Origin: Vibrio sp. CAU 1672
GTDB taxonomy: Bacteria > Pseudomonadota > Gammaproteobacteria > Enterobacterales > Vibrionaceae
Assembly: GCF_029223195.1 (NCBI RefSeq)
Contig: NZ_JARHUF010000004.1
Coordinates: 124,001-188,000 of the forward strand
Length of the DNA: 64,000 bases
Direction: 5' to 3'
Shown: positions 56,993-64,000 of the stretch, one piece after another
Position numbering within the stretch: the stretch's first letter is position 1
Layout of the letters: every line of letters starts with the position of its first letter
Made by a program: the position numbers and the translations under genes
Notes under the pieces: model-generated
Database searches by the model: none
Seen by the model: only the letters and a program-made list of their open reading frames with translations
What the model was told of the DNA's origin: nothing

Positions 56993-57190
56993 GTGATTTT
57001 TTCTTCGCTCTTCTCTATAATCCTGCAACCCACCGTTACTGCAGACTCAATTATCGAAGTTATTTCGGAAATCAGAGTCGAGAGTGCCAACCACTCGAAG
57101 GGGTGATGACTGGGCTCTTAGACAGTGTGGGAGTACAACAGTGTTGTGCTCCTTTAAAGTTTAAAATCTAATTAACGGGTTATTATTAGC
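56993..57190 (+). promoter_or_regulatory. rplM promoter and leader
   Basis: TATAAT at 57016-57021, with a weak GTGATT at 56993-56998 spaced 17 bp upstream. The leader of about 160 nt contains a hairpin GGAGTACAA / TTGTGCTCC near 57130-57152. In E. coli, L13 represses rplM-rpsI through the mRNA leader, so this leader may be autoregulatory. Confidence 0.5.
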
Positions 57191-57619
57191 ATGAAAACTT
57201 TCGTTGCTAAACCAGAAACTGTAAAACGCGACTGGTACGTTGTAGACGCAGAGGGTAAAACTCTAGGTCGTCTAGCAAGTGAAATTGCATCTCGCCTACG
57301 TGGCAAACACAAAGCTGAATACACTCCTCACGTTGACACAGGTGATTACATCATCGTTATCAACGCTGAGAAAGTTGCTGTAACTGGTAACAAAGCTAAA
57401 GACAAAGTGTACTACCGTCACTCTGAGTTCCCAGGTGGTCTAAAATCAATCACTTTTGATAAGCTGATCGATCGTAAACCTGAGATGGTTCTTGAGCTAG
57501 CAGTTAAAGGCATGCTTCCACGTGGTCCTCTAGGCCGTGCTATGTACCGTAAGCTAAAAGTTTACGCTGGCGCTGAGCACAACCATGTTGCTCAACAACC
57601 TCAAGTACTAGACATCTAA
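57191..57619 (+). CDS. rplM: 50S ribosomal protein L13
   Basis: A 142-aa protein that starts [20 protein letters not shown] and contains the L13 signature [28 protein letters not shown]. It is an early assembly protein of the large subunit. Codon use is strongly biased to CTA, CGT and GTT, unlike neighbours, as expected for a very highly expressed gene. It lies 15 bp before rpsI. Confidence 0.98.
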   Translation: MKTFVAKPETVKRDWYVVDAEGKTLGRLASEIASRLRGKHKAEYTPHVDTGDYIIVINAEKVAVTGNKAKDKVYYRHSEFPGGLKSITFDKLIDRKPEMVLELAVKGMLPRGPLGRAMYRKLKVYAGAEHNHVAQQPQVLDI

Positions 57620-57634
57620 TCGGGGATTTCGAAA

Positions 57635-58027
57635 ATGGCAGAGAATCAATACTACGGCACTGGCCGTCGCAAAAGCTCAGCTGCACGTGTTTTTATTAAA
57701 CCAGGCAGCGGCAACATTGTAGTCAACAAGCGTAGCCTTGATGAGTACTTCGGTCGTCCAACTTCTCGCATGGTTGTTAAACAGCCTCTAGAGCTAGTTG
57801 AACTAACTGAGAAACTAGACCTATACGTTACTGTTAAAGGTGGCGGTATTTCTGGTCAAGCAGGTGCTATCCGTCACGGTATCACTCGCGCTCTAATGGA
57901 ATACGATGAGTCTCTACGTCCGACTCTACGTGCAGCTGGTTACGTTACTCGTGACGCACGTTGCGTTGAACGTAAGAAAGTTGGTCTACGTAAAGCACGT
58001 CGTCGTCCACAGTTCTCTAAGCGTTAA
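57635..58027 (+). CDS. rpsI: 30S ribosomal protein S9
   Basis: A 130-aa protein that starts [24 protein letters not shown] and ends [18 protein letters not shown]. The C-terminal Lys-Arg reaches the P-site tRNA. Same highly biased codon use as rplM. It ends at a terminator. Confidence 0.98.
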   Translation: MAENQYYGTGRRKSSAARVFIKPGSGNIVVNKRSLDEYFGRPTSRMVVKQPLELVELTEKLDLYVTVKGGGISGQAGAIRHGITRALMEYDESLRPTLRAAGYVTRDARCVERKKVGLRKARRRPQFSKR

Positions 58028-58560
58028 TTTCCTTTTACGGAAGTTGGTGCTGTTTCAGACTTGGTCTGGAAACTGTGCTTCAAAGCCCGGCTCTATGCCG
58101 GGCTTTTTGTTTTTAGCCTTTCTATTGTCGCTAAACGGTGAATATACACTGCCTAATGGTTTTGCTAGCGACAGGTTGAGCGCAACGCTCACTTTGTGTG
58201 TTTTTTATGTGCTACTAACCTTGCTAGTATGATCGGCCGCGAGCTGTGGTTTGACGGGTAATACTCAAGTTAACTGACTGAAAAAAACAGCAATCATTGG
58301 CGCTAGATTGGCGTAGCTATCTTTCTTCATCTCCCTTTTTTGTTGTAAATCACGCCAACTTTTTATAATTTCACTGCTTTTGTGACGACACGGGCGATTT
58401 GCCTCACAAATGTTACAAAAAGGTAGCTTTATCTTGTCAAAAAGTAGGGTTTTCTTTATCATTTCTTTCCAATAAATAGAACTAGATACATTGTTTGTTA
58501 GCCATGCTCTTAAAAGCGGAATAATAACAATCCAAAGGGAGCAAATGGGAGAATGTTTGG
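58028..58560. other. Upstream region of petABC
   Basis: About 530 bp that hold the rpsI terminator at the left and the petABC promoter at the right. GGGAG at about 58550 lies 9 nt before the petA ATG. No gene is supported; frames on the minus strand lack starts and family features. Confidence 0.5.
58082..58110 (+). terminator. rplM-rpsI terminator
   Basis: AAAGCCCGGC (58082-58091) pairs with GCCGGGCTTT (58097-58106) around a 5-nt loop, then a T-run. Confidence 0.9.
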
Positions 58561-59151
58561 ATGAGCAACGCGCCTTTAAATAACGGTCGCAGGCGTTTTC
58601 TAACCGCCACAACAGCAGTTGTGGGTGGTCTAGGGGCAGCTGCCGTCGCCGTTCCTTTTATCAAATCATGGAACCCGAGTGCCAAAGCCAAAGCGGCCGG
58701 GGCACCGGTGGAAGTGGATATCAGCAAGATTGAAGCCGGTCAAATGGTTCGTGTTGAGTGGCAAGGCAAACCTGTATGGGTGGTCCGCCGCACACAAGAA
58801 GTGATCGATAACCTTAAAAAGCTCGCAGATCAGCTTCGCGATCCACAATCAGAAATGGAGCAACAACCCGTTTATGCTCAGAACGAGTTTCGTTCGATCA
58901 AGCCTGAGTACTTTGTTGCGGTTGGCTTCTGTACTCACTTAGGTTGTTCTCCGACCTACCTGCCAGACTCATTTTCAGAGCAGGTACAAGGCGTTAAGTC
59001 GGGCTTTTTCTGCCCTTGTCATGGTTCCAAATTCGATATGGCTGGCCGGGTGTTTCAGGGGGTGCCTGCACCACTGAACCTGGTGGTACCTAAGCACATG
59101 TACCTTAGTGACACTAAGCTTCTTATCGGTGTTGACGAGGAGGATGCATAA
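58561..59151 (+). CDS. petA: Ubiquinol-cytochrome c reductase iron-sulfur (Rieske) subunit
   Basis: A 196-aa subunit of the bc1 complex. A Tat-type N-terminus (NNGRRRFLTATTAVVGGLGAAAV) gives a twin-arginine-like motif and the membrane anchor. The [2Fe-2S] cluster ligands are in CTHLGCSP (about residues 125-132) and CPCHGSKFD (about 148-156). It passes electrons from ubiquinol to cytochrome c1. The first gene of petABC; the stop overlaps the petB start. Confidence 0.97.
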   Translation: MSNAPLNNGRRRFLTATTAVVGGLGAAAVAVPFIKSWNPSAKAKAAGAPVEVDISKIEAGQMVRVEWQGKPVWVVRRTQEVIDNLKKLADQLRDPQSEMEQQPVYAQNEFRSIKPEYFVAVGFCTHLGCSPTYLPDSFSEQVQGVKSGFFCPCHGSKFDMAGRVFQGVPAPLNLVVPKHMYLSDTKLLIGVDEEDA

Positions 59152-60416
59152 TGCAAGCACTACTAGATTGGGTTGAAAAACGACTTCCAGCGATGAATGC
59201 TTATAAAAAGCATTTATCTGAATATCCAATGCCGAAGAACTTCAACTTTTGGTATCTTTTTGGGTCTTTGGCGATGCTGGTTCTCGTCAACCAGATCCTG
59301 ACCGGGATTTGGCTCACCATGAACTATGTTCCTTCCGGTGAAGGGGCGTTTGCTTCTATTGAATATATTATGCGTGATGTAGAGTACGGTTGGTTATTGC
59401 GTTACATGCATTCAACCGGTGCGTCCGCATTCTTTGTTGTGGTCTACCTGCACATGTTCCGTGGTTTGATCTATGGTTCTTACCAAAAACCGCGTGAGCT
59501 GCTGTGGATCTTCGGCATGCTGATCTTCCTGGTCCTGATGGCTGAAGCGTTCATGGGCTACTTACTGCCATGGGGGCAAATGTCATACTGGGGGGCCCAG
59601 GTGATCATTTCCCTGTTTGGCGCTATTCCGGTGATTGGCGATGATCTGACGCTGTGGATTCGTGGTGATTATATTATCTCAGGTGCAACGCTGAACCGAT
59701 TCTTCGCCCTGCACGTGATTGCGCTGCCTATCGTCCTGCTGCTGTTGGTGGTGTTGCACGTATTGGCCCTCCACGAGGTGGGCTCGAATAACCCTGACGG
59801 GATTGAAACCAAGTTGCCAAAAGGCAGCATGGGCGAGGGTTACAAAACGCAGTTTAAGTTCCATGACTACTATGCGAAGAAGTATGACATCATTGATTCG
59901 ATTCCTTTCCACCCGTATGGGACGGTAAAAGATTTGGTTGGGGTGGCAGGCTTCCTGTTCTTGTTCTGCTACGTGCTGTTCTTCAATCCGGAAATGGGTG
60001 GATACTTCCTTGAGCCGCCTAACTTTGAAGCCGCGAACCCGCTGAAAACGCCGGAACATATCGCACCGGTATGGTATTTCACACCGTTTTACGCCATTTT
60101 GCGTGCGGTACCAGATAAGCTGCTGGGGGTCATCCTGATGGGCGTCTCTATTGCGGTGCTGTTTATTCTGCCTTGGTTGGATCGCTGTAAAGTACGCTCA
60201 TACCGCTACCGTAGCCGGTTCCATTTGTTGAATATCATCCAGTTCACCATCAGCTTTATTGCGTTGGGTATTTTGGGTGCGTTGCCGGCAACGCCAACGT
60301 ACACGCTATTGGCTCAAATCTTTAGCTTGGGTTATTTCATGTTCTTTGTCCTGTTGTTCTTCTACAGCAAAAACGAAGCAACTAAACCATTACCAGAGAG
60401 GGTGACATTCAAATGA
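59151..60416 (+). CDS. petB: Cytochrome b of the bc1 complex
   Basis: A 421-aa inner-membrane subunit with about nine hydrophobic segments and two b hemes. His pairs lie in LLRYMHSTGASAFFVVVYLHMFRGL and in RFFALHVIALPIVLLLLVVLHVLALHEVGS. The quinol site motif appears as TPEHIAPVWYFTPFYAILR (PEW-like region, with PVW here). ATG overlaps the petA stop, and the 3' end overlaps petC by 4 bp. Confidence 0.97.
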   Translation: MQALLDWVEKRLPAMNAYKKHLSEYPMPKNFNFWYLFGSLAMLVLVNQILTGIWLTMNYVPSGEGAFASIEYIMRDVEYGWLLRYMHSTGASAFFVVVYLHMFRGLIYGSYQKPRELLWIFGMLIFLVLMAEAFMGYLLPWGQMSYWGAQVIISLFGAIPVIGDDLTLWIRGDYIISGATLNRFFALHVIALPIVLLLLVVLHVLALHEVGSNNPDGIETKLPKGSMGEGYKTQFKFHDYYAKKYDIIDSIPFHPYGTVKDLVGVAGFLFLFCYVLFFNPEMGGYFLEPPNFEAANPLKTPEHIAPVWYFTPFYAILRAVPDKLLGVILMGVSIAVLFILPWLDRCKVRSYRYRSRFHLLNIIQFTISFIALGILGALPATPTYTLLAQIFSLGYFMFFVLLFFYSKNEATKPLPERVTFK

Positions 60417-61150
60417 AGAAATGGATTGTAATTCTATTTGCCATGTTGCCATCTCTTGCGATGGCGGCGGGTGCCAATGTGCCGCTGGATAAAGCGAACG
60501 TTGATCTTAGAGATAAAGCTTCGCTACAAAATGGTGCGAAGCTGTTCATGAACTACTGTTTTGGCTGCCATTCAACGCAGTATCAGCGCTATGAGCGCGT
60601 GGCGAACGATCTTGAAATCCCGGTTGACTTGATGAAAGAAAACCTGATTTTTGATCCTGAAGCAAAAGTCGGTGATCTGATGGTTAATACCATGCCAGCG
60701 AAGCAAGCGGCAAACTGGTTTGGTGCACCACCGCCCGATTTGACTCTGGTCGCCCGCGTTCGTGGTGCTGACTGGCTTTACACCTATTTGCGTTCTTTCT
60801 ATGTGGATCCATCCCGTCCATTTGGCGTGAACAACATTGTGTTCCCAAGCGTCGGTATGCCGCACGTGTTGGAAGAGCTACAAGGTATCCCGAGCCCTGT
60901 CTATGAAACCCATGTCGTCGATGGGGAAGAAGACAAAGTGGTGGTGGGTACAGCAACGGATGGTACTGGTGAGCTGAGTGCAAGCGAGTACGACAAAGCG
61001 GTCGGTGATCTAGTGAACTTCCTGGTTTACTCCGGCGATCCGGTTCAGTTGGAGCGTCATGCACTCGGTTGGTGGGTGATGGGCTTCCTGGTGCTGTTTA
61101 CCATCGTCGTGGTACTGCTGAAGAAAGAGTATTGGCGTGATGTGCATTAA
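60413..61150 (+). CDS. petC: Cytochrome c1 of the bc1 complex
   Basis: A 245-aa protein. A signal peptide ends near AMA/AG at residue 19. Heme c binds at CFGCH (residues 50-54), with a downstream Met ligand in VFPSVGMPHVL. A C-terminal membrane anchor lies at about 218-238 (GWWVMGFLVLFTIVVVLL). It passes electrons from the Rieske protein to soluble cytochrome c. It overlaps petB by 4 bp and ends at a strong hairpin. Confidence 0.97.
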   Translation: MKKWIVILFAMLPSLAMAAGANVPLDKANVDLRDKASLQNGAKLFMNYCFGCHSTQYQRYERVANDLEIPVDLMKENLIFDPEAKVGDLMVNTMPAKQAANWFGAPPPDLTLVARVRGADWLYTYLRSFYVDPSRPFGVNNIVFPSVGMPHVLEELQGIPSPVYETHVVDGEEDKVVVGTATDGTGELSASEYDKAVGDLVNFLVYSGDPVQLERHALGWWVMGFLVLFTIVVVLLKKEYWRDVH

Positions 61151-61192
61151 TTGTGCTAACATACCGTGCTAATTCCCAATTTTGATTAATAT

Positions 61193-61225
61193 ACAATGGA
61201 GGCTTAGCCTCCATTGTTTTTTTAT
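61193..61225 (+). terminator. petABC terminator
   Basis: A perfect 11-bp stem ACAATGGAGGC / GCCTCCATTGT (61193-61203, 61207-61217) with a 3-nt loop and a long T-run. Confidence 0.92.
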
Positions 61226-61248
61226 TTGTAAGTGTAACGGAGGGCTCC

Positions 61249-61884
61249 ATGGCTGTAGCTGCCAATAAACGTTCTGTGATGACTCTTTTCTCAAGTGCAT
61301 CAGATTTGTATAGCCATCAGGTTCGCATTGTTCTGGCTGAGAAAGGTGTAAGTGTGGAAGTTGAGCTTGTTGATGAAGCTAACCTTCCTGCTGAGCTGGT
61401 AGAGCTAAACCCATATAAATCCGTGCCGACTCTTGTTGACCGCGAGCTAGCTCTTTATGATTCGAAAATCATCATGGAGTACCTGGACGAGCGCTTCCCT
61501 CATCCACCGCTGATGCCGGTTTACCCTGTTGCTCGTGGTAATAGCCGTTTGATGATGTACCGTATTGAGCGCAACTGGTATTCGCTAGCGGAAAAAGTCA
61601 TGAAAGGTAATGGTGAAGAAGCAGAAAAAGCACGCACTAAACTGCGTAATGATCTGCTGACGCTGGCACCGATTTTCGCTGAATATGAGTATTTCATGAG
61701 CGAAGAGTTCAGCCTAATCGACTGTTACCTGGCTCCGTTGTTATGGCGTTTGCCACAACTGGGTATTGAGCTGGTTGGCCCAGGTTCGAAAGAGATCAAA
61801 GTGTACATGAATCGTGTGTTTGAGCGAGACTCATTCCTGGCTTCTCTGACCGAAGCTGAGCGTGAAATGCGTTTGGTTCGCTAA
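61249..61884 (+). CDS. sspA: Stringent starvation protein A
   Basis: A 211-aa glutathione-transferase-fold protein that binds RNA polymerase and acts in stress and virulence control. The thioredoxin-like N-terminus is SVMTLFSSASDLYSHQVRIVLAEKGV, and the SspA surface pocket region is VELNPYKSVPTLVDRELALYDSKIIMEYLDERFPHPPLMPVYP. It lacks a catalytic GST cysteine or serine at the usual site. CGGAGGG before the ATG is a strong ribosome-binding site. It is followed by sspB. Confidence 0.96.
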   Translation: MAVAANKRSVMTLFSSASDLYSHQVRIVLAEKGVSVEVELVDEANLPAELVELNPYKSVPTLVDRELALYDSKIIMEYLDERFPHPPLMPVYPVARGNSRLMMYRIERNWYSLAEKVMKGNGEEAEKARTKLRNDLLTLAPIFAEYEYFMSEEFSLIDCYLAPLLWRLPQLGIELVGPGSKEIKVYMNRVFERDSFLASLTEAEREMRLVR

Positions 61885-61900
61885 GGCGTTTGCCAACGTT

Positions 61901-62380
61901 ATGGATATCGCAAAAATGACAGCCCGTCGGCCATATATGCTGCGTGCCTTTTATGACTGGTTGGTGGATAACGACTTGACGCCACATTTGGTGGTGGATG
62001 CCACTCTTCCCGGCGTTCGGGTACCACTTGAATTCGTTCAGGATGGGCAGATTATTTTGAACATCGCACCGCGAGCGGTAGGGCATCTTGAGTTAAGCAA
62101 TGATGCTGTGACCTTCCATGCGCGATTCAGTGGCCGACCTCATTCGGTGATTGTACCGGTGTATGCGATTCAGGCGATTTATGCGCGTGAGAATGGTGCT
62201 GGTACCATGTTTGAGCCGGAAGAGGCTTATACCAATATTGAGCAAGAGTCGGATATCGAGGAAGACTTTAGCGTTGGCTTGACGAGTTTGAGTGATAGTG
62301 TTCCCGCTGACACTGAAGCTGAGCCAGAACAAGAAATCCCCCGACCAAAAGGCCGACCGAGCCTGAGGGTGATTAAGTAA
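61901..62380 (+). CDS. sspB: ClpXP adaptor SspB
   Basis: A 159-aa adaptor that brings ssrA-tagged and some other proteins to ClpXP. The ssrA-binding domain covers residues 1-110 (ARRPYMLRAFYDWLVDNDLTPHLVVDATLPGVRVP). A long acidic linker follows, then the ClpX-tethering tail RPSLRVIK. ATG 61901 matches the family start; the frame is open further upstream inside sspA but gives no family residues. It is co-transcribed with sspA, 16 bp apart. Confidence 0.96.
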   Translation: MDIAKMTARRPYMLRAFYDWLVDNDLTPHLVVDATLPGVRVPLEFVQDGQIILNIAPRAVGHLELSNDAVTFHARFSGRPHSVIVPVYAIQAIYARENGAGTMFEPEEAYTNIEQESDIEEDFSVGLTSLSDSVPADTEAEPEQEIPRPKGRPSLRVIK

Positions 62381-62381
62381 A

Positions 62382-62412
62382 AAAAAAGCAGCGTTTAACG
62401 CTGCTTTTTTTA
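62382..62412. terminator. sspAB terminator
   Basis: AAAAAAGCAGCG (62382-62393) pairs with CGCTGCTTTTTT (62399-62410) around a 5-nt loop. It can also serve the convergent dolP gene. Confidence 0.9.
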
Positions 62413-62440
62413 TCGCTGCTCTTATAACAACGAATGACTG

Positions 62441-63016
62441 TTATTCGGCAGTCGGTTCACCATACTGGAAGCCACGAATGACCTGCTTCACACCAGAGAT
62501 ATTGCGTGCCACCTCGGTAGCGCGATCAGCCTGCGTGGTGGTGACATAACCAAACAGGAATACTTCGCGGTCTTCGGTAATGACCTTGATCTTTACACCG
62601 TTTAGCTCACCGTCTGTCAGAAGTGCCGATTTGACTTTGGTGGTGATCCAACTGTCGTTGCTAATTTCTGTGATCGACAGGGGTTGCTTGAGCTTAATTT
62701 GATTATGGATGGTATCAATGCCATCCAACTCACGAACTTTTTGCTCAAACTCGTGCATCAGTGCCTGGCTGGGGATCTGACCCATTAAGACAATGCTGCC
62801 ATTGTACGAACTGGCAATGACCCGCACCTTGCCTTTATAAGGTGCTTTGTTGCCGAGCGCGGCCACTTCAAATTCAATATTGTTGTCTTGCCAGATCTGC
62901 TTGGTTGAACGTGTGTCAATGACGATGTTGGCTGTCGTCGCTGCCCCGGCAATAAACAGTCCCGCACAGCCACTCAAGCTGAGTGCGATACATAAAACGA
63001 TAAAGCTACGTATCAT
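62441..63016 (-). CDS. dolP: BON-domain outer-membrane lipoprotein
   Basis: A 191-aa lipoprotein. Signal peptide with LSGC placing the lipidated Cys at residue 17. Two BON domains cover about residues 45-115 and 120-190, the second containing VKSALLTDGELNGVKIKVITEDREVFLFGYV. The E. coli homologue (YraP/DolP) protects outer-membrane integrity. It is the last gene of yraN-diaA-dolP. Confidence 0.93.
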   Translation of the reverse strand: MIRSFIVLCIALSLSGCAGLFIAGAATTANIVIDTRSTKQIWQDNNIEFEVAALGNKAPYKGKVRVIASSYNGSIVLMGQIPSQALMHEFEQKVRELDGIDTIHNQIKLKQPLSITEISNDSWITTKVKSALLTDGELNGVKIKVITEDREVFLFGYVTTTQADRATEVARNISGVKQVIRGFQYGEPTAE

Positions 63017-63038
63017 AGGATTACCACCTTACAGTCGA

Positions 63039-63632
<594 letters not shown>

Positions 63633-64000
63633 TTATCCTTCGGAGATTGCGTTTGGTATCCAGTTGATGTCCCGGCCTTGATCTTGAATGGCGACAACAT
63701 CAAAACGGTAATCTACCATATTTTCAGAAATATGCTGCTGACTCAGCCAAACATGTGCGGTTTTTACCATTTTACGCATTTTGCTCGGGGTGACCATTTC
63801 GGCGGCGGTACCAAAATGATCACTTTTACGGTATTTGACCTCAATGAAGACAATGGTTTCACCATGGCGGAAGATTAAATCGATTTCGCCGACTCTGGTC
63901 TGAAAATTCTGCGCAACAAATTTAAGGCCCTGGCGTTGCAGGTAGCGCTTCGCCAAGGCTTCATAGTGGTTGCCGATGTGCCGCCGGCTAAAGAGCCCCA
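63633..64000 (-). CDS. yraN: UPF0102 protein YraN, start codon cut by the window edge
   Basis: A nuclease-like fold protein of the UPF0102 family. On the minus strand the frame begins at the window edge with TG, followed by GLFSRRHIGNHYEALAKRYLQ, so only the first base of an NTG start codon is missing. The full protein would be 122 aa, normal for the family. Conserved residues include VGEIDLIFRHGETIVFIEVKYRKS, an endonuclease-like ExK pattern. It is cotranslated with diaA. Confidence 0.92.
   Translation of the reverse strand, partial: GLFSRRHIGNHYEALAKRYLQRQGLKFVAQNFQTRVGEIDLIFRHGETIVFIEVKYRKSDHFGTAAEMVTPSKMRKMVKTAHVWLSQQHISENMVDYRFDVVAIQDQGRDINWIPNAISEG

Overview
The window is chromosomal DNA from a gammaproteobacterium of the family Vibrionaceae, most like Vibrio or a close relative. 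This rests on gene content and order: rpsU-yqeY-dnaG-rpoD with a tRNA-Ile2(CAU) beside rpoD, cca and exeAB, the pit pair, ygiF-glnE-hldE, tolC/nudF-yqiB-cpdA-yqiA-parE-parC, degQ/degS-zapG/zapE-rplM-rpsI-petABC-sspAB, and dolP-diaA-yraN. Genus and species cannot be fixed by reading alone.

Layout. 1-2228: the end of a DeoR-type regulator, then glmS. 2255-4627: a 2.37-kb non-autonomous Tn7-like element sits at the classical attTn7 position downstream of glmS. It has matched TGTCGG ends, 20-bp TnsB-type repeats and a 5-bp target duplication (GTAAG). It carries only an acetyltransferase and a secreted lipoprotein, with no tns genes, and it separates glmS from its own terminator. 4665-5979: gene-poor DNA with one 47-aa membrane peptide and a perfect FNR-type box. 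5980-18239: accessory and metabolic genes. These are a Ca2+-type P-ATPase, a cation/proton antiporter, an orphan TRAP binding protein, a SIMPL protein, a DUF4382 lipoprotein, a thioredoxin-like/ArsP-type permease pair, ptsG and a secreted EEP-fold phosphodiesterase. 18660-24000: a small membrane protein, a tRNA-like fossil, tRNA-Ile2 and the macromolecular-synthesis genes. 24174-39232: tsaD, an alpha/beta hydrolase, plsY, folB-folK-uppP, cca, exeAB, ygiM, the Pit transporter with its DUF47 partner, ygiF, a K+ channel and a chemoreceptor. 39347-52351: glnE-hldE, tolC, the nudF-to-yqiA genes and parE-parC. 52388-64000: degS, degQ, zapG, zapE, rplM-rpsI, petABC, sspAB, dolP, diaA and yraN, whose first base lies just outside the window.

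Most of the window is conserved housekeeping DNA. It covers cell-envelope precursors (glmS, hldE, uppP, plsY), replication, transcription and topology (dnaG, rpoD, parEC, diaA), envelope proteolysis (degS, degQ), respiration (petABC) and stress adaptation (sspAB). The least expected structure is the mini Tn7-like element behind glmS, with its asymmetric ends and its two perfect 10-3-10 inverted repeats just inside the glmS-proximal end.
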